NCBI GenBank assembly: GCA_944392145.1
Contig: CALXVS010000014.1
Span: 1 to 35,296 of the forward strand
Reading direction: 5' to 3'
Length of the DNA stretch: 35,296 nucleotides
Source: an uncultured Alphaproteobacteria bacterium
Lineage (GTDB): Bacteria > Pseudomonadota > Alphaproteobacteria > CAAHEQ01 > UBA3637
Shown here: in pieces, positions 1 through 8,326 of the stretch
Layout: every line of letters starts with the position of its first letter
Position numbering within the stretch: position 1 is the first letter of the stretch
Notes under the pieces: model-generated
What the model was told of the DNA's origin: nothing
Seen by the model: the letters and a program-made list of their open reading frames with translations, nothing else
The model's database searches: none
Translations under genes and position numbers: made by a program

Positions 1-1611
1 GATATCCCGGCTGATCTGTGTCGTCAAATCCTGCGCGATTATGAAAACCCTATCATGATCTTTGTCAATGACGTGCGGTATAACGATGACACCAGCATCT
101 GTGATGATGAAACCGAGGAGGCCCTGAACGACATGGGATTTATCTATAAAAACGACCTGGGAACACACGAAGCGTGTTCCGAAAAAGGGTATTTTGACGA
201 AGAGGACTTTCAGTGTCACTGTTCGGGCAACACCTATCTGGACATTTACACGAACGATTGTTTGTGTCACTCAGGGTATATCTGGAGTGCCGCTGAAAAT
301 ACCTGTATTGAGTCTATTTGTCCAGAGGGAGAGTTTTTAGCCCCTGAAGGCTGTGTTCCTTGCGGTACACCGGGAGCCGTCACCATCAATAACACAACCA
401 GTGAAATTGCTCTATGTAATGCTTGTCCCAATCGGTTTTACAACGCCCCTTACGCCAAATGTTTAAATAAAAATGCTTGTTCCGATCAACAAGTCATGGA
501 TATGTGGGGAAGCTGTCATGATTGCTCAAAAGACAGCGATATTTTATTGGGAAACAGTACTTATTCTTCCTTTTCTTATGATCAATGTGCCGCCTGTAAC
601 AGTCCTTATGAACGTGAAATCATTTTCGGCGCTAAATGTATTATCAAAAACAAATGTGAATTAGGAGCCCAATTTCACTATGAAATAGATGGAGGAGGGC
701 TACCTTGTGCTTCATGTGATACACCGGGAAAACGGTTAATCGCAAAAGGAGACACCATAGATCCTAAAGCAAAAAAATACTGTGAAGCATGCAAAAATGC
801 CGACGGAGTTTCCAATCGGGCCGTCAGTGGGCGATATTGTATTAAAGTTGTATGTGATTCGGGCGAGTTCATGGGATCGGACGGACAATGCCACCTGTGC
901 ACCGAAACAGCCGGTGTAACGGTTGGTGATAACAGCGCATTGGTTGCCGGTTGCACGGCAGAATCATGTGGGCGTGTCGTGGAAAACGGATTATGTGTTC
1001 TTAATTGTCCCCAAGATGGAACACATTTAAAAACAGCCTCAGGAGCATGTTATCCTTGCACTCAAGGAACGGCGATTTCAGGTGTTACAGCAGATGAATG
1101 TGCACAATGCACTCAACCATCACGCTTTATGTTAACAGATACCATTTGTGCACTTGAGGGACGCTGTAAAGAAGGATCATCTTATTATATTGCCGGAGGC
1201 ACTTATTGCGGATCATGTGCTGCAGACAGTACTAACCGCATTAACACTTCCGAACGGGCAAAGATGTTTTGTGAAAACTGTTCAACAAAAAAACGGCACG
1301 TTTTTAAAAACTTTTGTGTTCCAGACGATCAATGTGATACCGGCACTCAGTTTTTAGGACCGAAAGATTGGACCGGCATCCAATGCTATGATTGCACTTT
1401 TGAAAATAAAGTTTCAATCGGAACGGGATCTAAGGAACAAGATCAATGCATCAGTTGCACAACACAAAAACGCTTTTGGATCGGGGAATACTGCTATCGG
1501 TGCGATTCGGCCGAAACACCCAAAGTCACAACACCTGAAGAAGAAGACAGTTGTTATTCTTGCAAGGGAGTACGTGTGGTCAAAGACGGTAAGTGTGTCA
1601 CGGTGCAGTAA
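1..1611 (+). CDS. Cysteine-rich modular protein, 5' end outside window
   Basis: The reading frame is open from base 1, so the N-terminus is missing; the first internal ATG is at 55 but has no convincing ribosome binding site. The visible 536 residues start with a short segment (DIPADLCRQIL) and an acidic stretch. From base 319 they become a chain of about seven and a half modules of 50-65 residues. Each module has the spacing C-x(10-17)-C-x2-C-x(15-24)-C-x2-C-x(8-13)-C and often a GxxF-like start. The regular paired cysteines resemble furin-like or growth-factor-receptor Cys-rich repeats and suggest disulfide-bonded extracytoplasmic repeats. The function is not recognised. My inference is that the missing N-terminus could be a pilin-like anchor like the one at the right edge of the window. 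A hairpin terminator follows directly. Confidence 0.75.
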   Translation, partial: DIPADLCRQILRDYENPIMIFVNDVRYNDDTSICDDETEEALNDMGFIYKNDLGTHEACSEKGYFDEEDFQCHCSGNTYLDIYTNDCLCHSGYIWSAAENTCIESICPEGEFLAPEGCVPCGTPGAVTINNTTSEIALCNACPNRFYNAPYAKCLNKNACSDQQVMDMWGSCHDCSKDSDILLGNSTYSSFSYDQCAACNSPYEREIIFGAKCIIKNKCELGAQFHYEIDGGGLPCASCDTPGKRLIAKGDTIDPKAKKYCEACKNADGVSNRAVSGRYCIKVVCDSGEFMGSDGQCHLCTETAGVTVGDNSALVAGCTAESCGRVVENGLCVLNCPQDGTHLKTASGACYPCTQGTAISGVTADECAQCTQPSRFMLTDTICALEGRCKEGSSYYIAGGTYCGSCAADSTNRINTSERAKMFCENCSTKKRHVFKNFCVPDDQCDTGTQFLGPKDWTGIQCYDCTFENKVSIGTGSKEQDQCISCTTQKRFWIGEYCYRCDSAETPKVTTPEEEDSCYSCKGVRVVKDGKCVTVQ

Positions 1612-1617
1612 GAAAAT

Positions 1618-1646
1618 GCCCGCCGTTTTTAAACAGCGGGCAAATT
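1618..1646. terminator. Bidirectional hairpin terminator
   Basis: GCCCGC at 1618-1623 pairs with GCGGGC at 1636-1641. It sits between the converging cysteine-rich gene and mlaC. Read on the minus strand the stem is followed by ATTTTCTT; on the plus strand by the weaker AAATTTAT. Confidence 0.7.
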
Positions 1647-1685
1647 TATAAACAATCGGATAATTTTTTGGTATATCCAAAAGAG

Positions 1686-2294
1686 CTATTTTTGAGATTT
1701 TGTAAATTTAAAATTATCACTTTTTTTCTTTAGCTCCTTTGTCAGGGTATCTAAATTTCCATTATTTTTTTGCAAAAATGCCGTGTATTCATTCCGATAG
1801 CTCATTGCCATGGAAACGCCCTCAACAATAATGTCAATAATCCGATATGTACCGTCTTTTTGACGCAGTCGCCAAATGACGCTAATCGGCGGATTCGTGG
1901 AAATGGTTGAATCAACATAAACTTGGGCTTTCCCGGCATCCCGTGTGCCGGAAAAAGAAAATTGCTGCCCGTCATACATATTAAACCGATCTGTCCATGT
2001 TTTGGTGGTAAAATCGGTAAATTCCTTTAAAAATGCTTCCCGCTGTGCCGGGGTGGCTTTTTTCCAATATACACCTAATACAAATTGGCCGATATTTTTT
2101 AAATCCAACGCTTGTTGAAAATCATCTTGAAACAAATACAACTTTTCTTCCGGTGTTTTGGAAGACGTAATAATCTCTTTAATAACCTTATCAGCCAAAT
2201 TGCTGACAAACGAAACCGCCGCCTGATCTTGGGCATGCCCCGCACCAGCAAAGAACAACAATACTGCACTAACAATATAAATAATCTTTTTCAT
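1686..2294 (-). CDS. mlaC: MlaC-family periplasmic phospholipid-binding protein
   Basis: 202 residues with a signal peptide (MKKIIYIVSAVLLFFAGAGHA, cut before QD) and the MlaC/Ttg2D fold signature: an F..DF..AL..IG.FVLG.YW helix region, then Q..F...F..F....W..RF, then a YRI.DI.VEGVSM..S.R.E segment near the C-terminus. MlaC shuttles phospholipids across the periplasm between the outer-membrane lipoprotein MlaA and the inner-membrane MlaFEDB transporter. It lies 5 bp downstream of mlaA on the same strand, so the two are surely co-transcribed. The transporter genes mlaFEDB are not in this window. Confidence 0.93.
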   Translation of the reverse strand: MKKIIYIVSAVLLFFAGAGHAQDQAAVSFVSNLADKVIKEIITSSKTPEEKLYLFQDDFQQALDLKNIGQFVLGVYWKKATPAQREAFLKEFTDFTTKTWTDRFNMYDGQQFSFSGTRDAGKAQVYVDSTISTNPPISVIWRLRQKDGTYRIIDIIVEGVSMAMSYRNEYTAFLQKNNGNLDTLTKELKKKSDNFKFTKSQK

Positions 2295-2299
2295 ATTTT

Positions 2300-3064
2300 T
2301 TACTCCTCATCAATATCAAAATCAAATTCATAATCGGCCGGTTGTGCTTCAAGTGCATCCACCGATTCGTTAATTTTTTGCCGCCGATTTTGTTGATACA
2401 TACTGCGCGTTGTTGCATAAAAATCCGTTGACGAACGCTCTAAATTATCAAGCAAATCCAATGCTCTTTCGCGTTTATCCCAATTTTCAAGAGCAATCCG
2501 TGAATAAAGCAATACCGGTTCGTTTTTCAAAATCCAATCAATCGGTGTCAAAACCAAATCCACTCCCGTTCCAATAGCATCCCGCGGGTTAGATGGCCCC
2601 AATATCGGCAAAACTAAATAAGGCGACGATTCGCGCCATCCCCATACTGCTAATGTTTGACCAAAATCATTCGTTACTTTGGGAATTTCCAATTCAGAGG
2701 CCACATCAAAAATCCCCAAAAATCCCCAAAACGTGTTTGCCAAAAAACGTTTGGAAATATCACCGGCCTCTGCCCCCTCACCTTGCAGCAAAGCATTTAT
2801 CAGATAAAGAGGCTGCTTTAAATTGGAAAAAAAGTTCCCGACACCACGCCGCGCCGGTTCAGGAACAACAAAACGGTAACCTTGCGCGACCGGCTTTAAA
2901 ATCAATTTATCCAATGCCATATTAAAGGCAAAAATACCCCTGTTTAACGGCTCAAGCGGATCTTCCGCCTGTGATGCCGAAACACGATCATCAACGTTTT
3001 GGGTTGGACAAGCACATCCCCCCAATAACAAAATCATAACTCCGCAAAAAATAATTCTTTTCAT
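2300..3064 (-). CDS. mlaA: MlaA (VacJ) outer-membrane lipoprotein
   Basis: 254 residues. A lipoprotein signal ends in LLGGC with Cys17 as the lipidated residue. The MlaA core follows: DPLEPLNRGIFAFN near the start, P.P.R.GV.NFF.NL..P....N.LLQG, then RF..NT..G..G.FD.A and DFGQTLA.WG. MlaA removes mislocalised phospholipids from the outer leaflet of the outer membrane and passes them to MlaC, encoded next. The C-terminal tail is acidic (FDFDIDEE). It is transcribed with the LOG-family gene upstream (9 bp gap) and mlaC downstream. Confidence 0.95.
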   Translation of the reverse strand: MKRIIFCGVMILLLGGCACPTQNVDDRVSASQAEDPLEPLNRGIFAFNMALDKLILKPVAQGYRFVVPEPARRGVGNFFSNLKQPLYLINALLQGEGAEAGDISKRFLANTFWGFLGIFDVASELEIPKVTNDFGQTLAVWGWRESSPYLVLPILGPSNPRDAIGTGVDLVLTPIDWILKNEPVLLYSRIALENWDKRERALDLLDNLERSSTDFYATTRSMYQQNRRQKINESVDALEAQPADYEFDFDIDEE

Positions 3065-3073
3065 ATAAGTCTT

Positions 3074-3664
3074 TCATACATTTCTTTGCGATAATTTCGC
3101 TTGCCCCAATTCCGAACGGATTTGAGGAATAACATCTTCTATCCGCCGCACAAATGTCATTAGCTTCATCTGGTGTGGTTTGATAAATCCCTGCCCTAAC
3201 AGTTCCAATAAAAATTTTTCCAATGTATCAAAAAAACCGTTCATATTAACGATAATAATCGGCTTATCATTAATTCCCAACTGCCGTAACGTCAAAATTT
3301 CAAAAAACTCATCCATTGTTCCAAATCCACCGGGCATCACACAAAAAGCATCGGCTTGACGCGTCATGGAAATTTTACGCTCGGCCATTTTGTCCCAAAC
3401 TTCAACTTGCGCCATTTTTGATTCAGCCAAATACGGCTTTTCTATTTCATAAAGTGACTTAATCGTCGCACCAATTAAATATCCGCCATCTTGACCTGCT
3501 CCATCGGCCAAAGCACCCATCATACCCGTGCCGCCAGCCCCATAAATTAACCGAATATTATTTTGCGCAAGTAACTTACCCAATTTTCGGGCTTCATCAA
3601 TAAAAACGGACGGCACATTCGGAGAACCACCGCAAAAAACAACAACAGATTTTAAATCAGGCAT
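3074..3664 (-). CDS. LOG-family nucleotide phosphoribohydrolase
   Basis: 196 residues with the full Rossmann-like LOG/TIGR00730 pattern: FCGGSPNVPSVF near the N-terminus, the GGTGMMGALADGA loop, and the PGGFGTMDEFFE signature with the catalytic Glu. Family members release free base and ribose 5-phosphate from cytokinin-type or ordinary nucleoside monophosphates. In bacteria without cytokinins the true substrate is often unclear. The start is preceded by AAGGAAAAAG. It heads the minus-strand unit leading into mlaA and mlaC. That order may only be shared transcription, as I know of no functional link. Confidence 0.9.
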   Translation of the reverse strand: MPDLKSVVVFCGGSPNVPSVFIDEARKLGKLLAQNNIRLIYGAGGTGMMGALADGAGQDGGYLIGATIKSLYEIEKPYLAESKMAQVEVWDKMAERKISMTRQADAFCVMPGGFGTMDEFFEILTLRQLGINDKPIIIVNMNGFFDTLEKFLLELLGQGFIKPHQMKLMTFVRRIEDVIPQIRSELGQAKLSQRNV

Positions 3665-3767
3665 CTTTTTCCTTGCTTTTATTATTTTATTTCGTTATTA
3701 CTATAGGTAATATATGTTTTATTTTAAAACAGATAAATGTAAAAGGTCAAGAAAAAAGGGAAACTTC

Positions 3768-4985
3768 ATGAAAAAATTATCGCTTGTTTTAAGCATTGCC
3801 CTGCTCACTCTCCCCTCTTATGCCCAGGACGTATCTATTCCTTTGTTTGATGATGATGCTCCCAAAATCGGCCGAAATGCCCAACCATTGGAGTCACTTA
3901 TTTTAACACCGTCTCCATTACCTGCGATTTCCGTCAATTTAACATCGGACACATCTAAAGATAAAGAAGCGGAAGTTACGACCGGTTCCGCCACAACATC
4001 AACACCAGCACCTTCACAGCAAAAAAATACGACCGATTTTAAAATTGATCCCCCCAGAACCGAACCTATATCTATTGCCAAAGACAAAAAGAACAATGCA
4101 GCGGATTTGATTGCTGACCTTCAAAAAGAATTGGCCAATGCCCAAGGTACCTCTTCTATCAGTGCTGATTCATATCAGCCAAGTCAACCTGCCCTACCCG
4201 ATGTTTATCAAAAACCGACACCTGTTTTGCCGGATGTGAAACCCGCTTTACCCGCTAAAGCACCGGAAACTCCTTCTGTTTTCCCTATCAAGCAAACAAC
4301 ATCCGCCGTTCAAACACCGGCATCATTAGAGGGGCTGTTTGGTCAAACGCATGATGTTCGCGGTTTTGCCGTATCGGGTATGACACTGGGCATGACCCCT
4401 GAAGAGGTAGATGAAATCGCCGATATCGAAGGATTCCAACTTGTCCGGGCACAACGCGGTATTACTTTGTTCAGAACATCATATTACGAACATTTATGCC
4501 GTAACGCAAAAGTATATGTATTGGATCATTTGCGCGATTGTATTCGCTCACACGCACGTGCGGATCAACAAGAATACATTTCTTCCATGACGTTTAAGAA
4601 ACCCGAAACAAAAGAGTATATTCAAATCTTGTTTTCATCACCCGCGACAGATAATGTTTCATATAAAATTTATTATGAAAATGAGGGGGATAATTCGTTG
4701 ACACTGACGCAAAAGAATTTGGCGAAGCAACTTCGCCGCAAAGAGGCATTCTGGCGGCTGATGTTTGAAACATACGGCCTGCCTGATGACAGTGAGTTGA
4801 TTATTTGGGGGGATCCGCAAAAATCCTATATGCAGGCAACCATGCAAGGAACAGCTTATAACGCCTATATCGTTTTGGAAGATAAGGAAATTCAAGATGA
4901 AGATTATTTCGCGCAAGAAGAAGAGGCTCGGGATTTAACCTATAAAATGCCATTCAGTTTTGCCGGTGCCGAAAGCGAGGAATAA
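3768..4985 (+). CDS. Secreted protein of unknown function
   Basis: 405 residues from the ATG at 3768, chosen over the in-frame ATG at 3714 because GGGA precedes it and it gives a clean signal peptide (MKKLSLVLSIALLTLPSYA, cut before QD). Residues 20 to about 195 are a low-complexity linker rich in Pro, Thr, Ser and Ala. The rest is a compact domain that begins GMTLGMTPEEV, similar in style to the short motif starting many SmpA/OmlA-like small domains. It also has two cysteines in LCRNAKVYVLDHLRDC that could form a disulfide. No family is recognised. Its stop lies one base before the start of the Clp-like gene, so translation is probably coupled. Confidence 0.8.
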   Translation: MKKLSLVLSIALLTLPSYAQDVSIPLFDDDAPKIGRNAQPLESLILTPSPLPAISVNLTSDTSKDKEAEVTTGSATTSTPAPSQQKNTTDFKIDPPRTEPISIAKDKKNNAADLIADLQKELANAQGTSSISADSYQPSQPALPDVYQKPTPVLPDVKPALPAKAPETPSVFPIKQTTSAVQTPASLEGLFGQTHDVRGFAVSGMTLGMTPEEVDEIADIEGFQLVRAQRGITLFRTSYYEHLCRNAKVYVLDHLRDCIRSHARADQQEYISSMTFKKPETKEYIQILFSSPATDNVSYKIYYENEGDNSLTLTQKNLAKQLRRKEAFWRLMFETYGLPDDSELIIWGDPQKSYMQATMQGTAYNAYIVLEDKEIQDEDYFAQEEEARDLTYKMPFSFAGAESEE

Positions 4986-4986
4986 C

Positions 4987-6846
4987 ATGCCGGGGGGGCC
5001 GATTTCCGCTTATCTTATCAACTATTCTGAACAAGCACGCAAAAACCGCCTGACACCTCTTGTTGGCCGCGAAAAAGAGTTAGAGCGTTTGTTACATATT
5101 CTGCTTCGCGGGACAAAGAATAATCCGGTTATTTACGGTCCATCGGGAATTGGAAAAACGGCATTAATTGAAGGTGTGATACAATTCATGGCATCAGAAA
5201 ATGCGCCGGAATACCTTCAAAAAAAAGATGTCGTCGGGTTGGATATTGCCCGTATTATGCAAGACACCACTTCAGAAACAGCTTATGCCGAAGCGGTTAA
5301 AAAAGCCATGCAAGCAGTTGTGGACAGTGCCGGACAAATGGTTTTGTATTTAAAGGATTTGTCTTTATTGGTTCATACCGATACAGCCCCCGAAAATAAA
5401 GAGCCGGCAAAATACATGAAACTGGCCCTAACAAATAATTTGATCAATTGTATTGTTGAAACCCAAACAACCGAATTTGTGTCATATATGGAAAAAGACA
5501 CAGGTGTGATGGCCTGTGTTCAAACCATGATGTTGGAAGAACCGGATATAACGGAAAGTGTGGCTATTGCAACGGCACATAAAGACAAATTTGAATCACA
5601 TTACGGCGTGCTTATCCCTAATGAAACAGTGAAAGTTGCCTGTCAGTTAGCACACCGATATGTCAAACAGCGTGCGTTTCCCGAAAAAGCATTGGATTTA
5701 TTGGATGATTCGGCCGCATTGTTGATGATGGATATTGCCAAGGGTGAACTTGATCCTAAAGAAACAACCTTAAAACCCGAGTTTTGTTATCGGACAATTG
5801 CCGCGTGGACAGGTATTCCCGTTGAAAAAGTAGACGCTGAAGATAAAAAACGGCTGGCCAATGCCGAATATTATTTAAAACAACGTGTTATCGGGCAGGA
5901 TAACGCCGTTATCGTCGTCGCCAACGCCTTGCGCCGTGCCCGCTCCGGGCTGCAAGATCCCAATCGGCCGATCGGTTCATTCCTGTTCATCGGAACCACC
6001 GGTGTCGGTAAAACAGAGTTGGCCAAATCGTTGGCCGATTTTATGTTTAATGACGAAACGGCATTGTTACGGTTGGATATGAGTGAATATATGGAACGCA
6101 CGTCGGTTACGCGGATGATTGGCCCGCCCCCGGGCACCCCCGGCTTTGAACAAGGCGGTCTGTTGACCGAATCGGTTCGTTTAAAACCGTTTCAGGTGAT
6201 TTTGTTTGATGAAATTGAAAAAGCACATCTGGATATTTTAAACCTAATGTTGCAATTGTTGGATGAAGGACGTCTGACAGACAGTAAAGGTATCACGGTT
6301 GATTTTCGGAATACGATTATCATTTTAACGTCAAACGTAGGAGCCAATCTGCCCAGTTATCAACGTGTTGAAATGTTAACCCAATATTTTAGGCCCGAGT
6401 TTCTTAACCGCTTGGATGATGTGGTTTCATTCCACCAATTGACCGAGGAACACTTACGCCTGATTGTGGATATTCACTTAAACAAACTGTTAAAACGTGC
6501 CAAAGCCGTCGGATATAATGTTGTTGTTGATGATAAAGCAAAAGACTGGTTTGTGGATGAGGTATTTACCTCAAAATTCGGTGTACGTGCCTTGAAACGT
6601 TTGATTCAAAATCAGGTAGAAAACCCACTTTCATTCCTGATCATGCAAGATCGGATTCGGCCCGGACAGGATGTCTATTTGAATGTGGATAACACCGGCC
6701 GCAAGTTGCAGGTTTATTCCAAAACCGTTCAAAAAAATGAACAAATTACCCCCGTTGATGTGCCCGAATCGGTCAACAACGATTTGTTGTCAAAACAATC
6801 GGATGAACCTGTGGGGCAAAATAACGACGGTGACACATCTGCATGA
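4987..6846 (+). CDS. ClpA-like AAA+ protein with degenerate first ATPase domain
   Basis: 619 residues. Start at 4987 is set by GAGG at 4976-4979; the more upstream ATG overlaps the preceding gene. Two AAA+ modules are visible. D1 (about 25-255) has Walker A GPSGIGKT at 51-58, but the Walker B position reads VLYLKD (119-124) instead of an IDE-type motif. The RRF arginine-finger segment of ClpA/ClpB is ACV near 176-178. D2 (about 295-565) is intact: GTTGVGKT 336-343, VILFDE 404-409, LTSN 447-450, RPEFLNR 469-475, GVRALKR 532-538. There is no N-terminal Clp repeat domain and no ClpB middle coiled coil, so the layout is nearest ClpA but short. I see no obvious IGL/IGF ClpP-docking loop. It is likely an unfoldase-type ATPase; partner unknown. 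It overlaps mutY by 4 bp. Confidence 0.85.
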   Translation: MPGGPISAYLINYSEQARKNRLTPLVGREKELERLLHILLRGTKNNPVIYGPSGIGKTALIEGVIQFMASENAPEYLQKKDVVGLDIARIMQDTTSETAYAEAVKKAMQAVVDSAGQMVLYLKDLSLLVHTDTAPENKEPAKYMKLALTNNLINCIVETQTTEFVSYMEKDTGVMACVQTMMLEEPDITESVAIATAHKDKFESHYGVLIPNETVKVACQLAHRYVKQRAFPEKALDLLDDSAALLMMDIAKGELDPKETTLKPEFCYRTIAAWTGIPVEKVDAEDKKRLANAEYYLKQRVIGQDNAVIVVANALRRARSGLQDPNRPIGSFLFIGTTGVGKTELAKSLADFMFNDETALLRLDMSEYMERTSVTRMIGPPPGTPGFEQGGLLTESVRLKPFQVILFDEIEKAHLDILNLMLQLLDEGRLTDSKGITVDFRNTIIILTSNVGANLPSYQRVEMLTQYFRPEFLNRLDDVVSFHQLTEEHLRLIVDIHLNKLLKRAKAVGYNVVVDDKAKDWFVDEVFTSKFGVRALKRLIQNQVENPLSFLIMQDRIRPGQDVYLNVDNTGRKLQVYSKTVQKNEQITPVDVPESVNNDLLSKQSDEPVGQNNDGDTSA

Positions 6847-7862
6847 TATCGTCCCTTAACCCTCTGGCGCAACGTTTATTGGATTGGTTTGCAGTAAACG
6901 GGCGCGATTTACCTTGGCGTGTCAAAAACAAAGCACATGATGATCCTTACGCCGTGTGGATTTCCGAAATTATGCTGCAACAAACAACCGTTAAAACAGT
7001 ACGGGATTATTTTATCCGTTGGATGAAACGTTTCCCCAATTTAAAAACACTGGCTGCCGCCGATTTACAGGATGTCTTACTGATGTGGCAGGGGTTAGGG
7101 TATTATACACGAGCAAAAAAAATCCATGAATGCGCTCGACTCGTCATGAGCCAATATAACGGGCAGTTTCCTAAAACGCGAGAAGAACTGTTAAAATTGC
7201 CGGGAATCGGGCCTTACACAGCCTCCAGTATTTGTTGTTTTGCCTATAATGCCCCCGAAACTGTTGTTGACGGCAACGTGATTCGTGTTATTGCCCGGTT
7301 ATATGGCCTGACACACGCCATCAATCATGATGAAATTTATAAATTAGCCCAAAAACTGACCCCCATTGCATATGGCGCCGATTATGCCTCGGCTATTATG
7401 GATTTGGGCGCAACCGTTTGCACGCCTACTGCGCCTGATTGTCTTTTATGTCCATGGCGCACGACTTGTGTTGCTTGTCAAAAAGGATTGACTGATCAAA
7501 TTCCCTTGATTCAAAAACCGAAAAAACAAGAAAAATCAGGCTTTGTTTATTTAATTACAGATACAAACGGCCGATATTATATTCGTAAGCGTACGGAAAA
7601 AGGATTGTTATCCGGATTATATGAGTTCCCTTGGCATTACGACACACAAACACCCTTTCAAATACCCTGGATACCGGATAAAACAAACGTTTCACACACA
7701 TTTACACATTTTAAACTGACATTGGGAATTCGGCGGGCTGCATCCGATACTGTCATGTTTACGAACGGCTTATTCGTTCACCCGAACGATTTTGATAAAT
7801 ATCCGTTTTCAACCTTGATGAAAAAAGTGATGAAATATCTTTCTCCCCGTCAGGGAAGCTGA
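6843..7862 (+). CDS. mutY: Adenine DNA glycosylase MutY
   Basis: 339 residues. The helix-hairpin-helix glycosylase core carries the catalytic Glu in WISEIMLQQTTV, the HhH motif LPGIGPYTA and the catalytic Asp in VVDGNVIRVIAR. The 4Fe-4S cluster loop C-x6-C-x2-C-x5-C is intact (CTPTAPDCLLCPWRTTC). The C-terminal NUDIX-like recognition domain follows (YYIRKRTEKGLLSGLYEFPW). MutY removes adenine mispaired with 8-oxoguanine. Its ATG overlaps the stop of the Clp-like gene in an ATGA arrangement. Its 3' end runs 13 bp into the convergent DUF192 gene. Confidence 0.96.
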   Translation: MISSLNPLAQRLLDWFAVNGRDLPWRVKNKAHDDPYAVWISEIMLQQTTVKTVRDYFIRWMKRFPNLKTLAAADLQDVLLMWQGLGYYTRAKKIHECARLVMSQYNGQFPKTREELLKLPGIGPYTASSICCFAYNAPETVVDGNVIRVIARLYGLTHAINHDEIYKLAQKLTPIAYGADYASAIMDLGATVCTPTAPDCLLCPWRTTCVACQKGLTDQIPLIQKPKKQEKSGFVYLITDTNGRYYIRKRTEKGLLSGLYEFPWHYDTQTPFQIPWIPDKTNVSHTFTHFKLTLGIRRAASDTVMFTNGLFVHPNDFDKYPFSTLMKKVMKYLSPRQGS

Positions 7863-8326
7863 ACAACTTCTGATAGAAATGCTTCTCCCGTTATCAGATG
7901 CCCGGGAAGAATACCTAACCGCTGCACGGTTCCGGCATAAACTTCCAATACAACAGCCGCTCTCTCTTTTGAAGAAATAATCGTTTCATCAAACGGTTGT
8001 GCCCCTTCAAAAACAGAAACAATTTTACCGTTTTTATCGGCAAAAATCATATCCAACGGAACAAACGTGTTTTTCATCCACATGTAACGAACTTTTTCTT
8101 CAGGAAATAAAAACAACATCCCTTGGTTATCAGGCAACACCTGCCGAAACATCAAGCCTTGCATATGTTGTTCAGGTGTTATAGCCAATTCAACTTGAAA
8201 TGGGACACGGACTTTATCCGTTTTAATAAAAATTTTACTTTGAGAAAACGACAAATCTTTTGCCCCGCACACTCTGGTGACAGACATCAAACCCAAAAGG
8301 AGTCCTAAAAAAAGAACTTTTTTCAT
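7850..8326 (-). CDS. DUF192 family secreted protein
   Basis: 158 residues with a signal peptide (MKKVLFLGLLLGLMSVTRVCGA) followed by a DUF192 domain: V.LA.T.EQ...LMFR, a FLFP......MWMKNT.VPLDMIF segment and the closing E..AG......I..G. Biochemical function of DUF192 is not established to my knowledge. The start follows directly on the Bax-like gene's stop, so the two are one transcript. The stop codon lies inside the convergent mutY gene. Confidence 0.88.
   Translation of the reverse strand: MKKVLFLGLLLGLMSVTRVCGAKDLSFSQSKIFIKTDKVRVPFQVELAITPEQHMQGLMFRQVLPDNQGMLFLFPEEKVRYMWMKNTFVPLDMIFADKNGKIVSVFEGAQPFDETIISSKERAAVVLEVYAGTVQRLGILPGHLITGEAFLSEVVQLP

Noticed and set aside
678-956. Minus-strand open frame inside the cysteine-rich gene
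   Set aside because: It is the antisense of a gene whose frame is clearly set by the regular cysteine spacing; no ribosome binding site and no recognisable protein pattern.
3714-3767. Upstream ATG giving an 18-residue extension of the secreted protein
   Set aside because: No ribosome binding site, and the extension would bury the signal peptide; the ATG at 3768 has GGGA and a clean signal.
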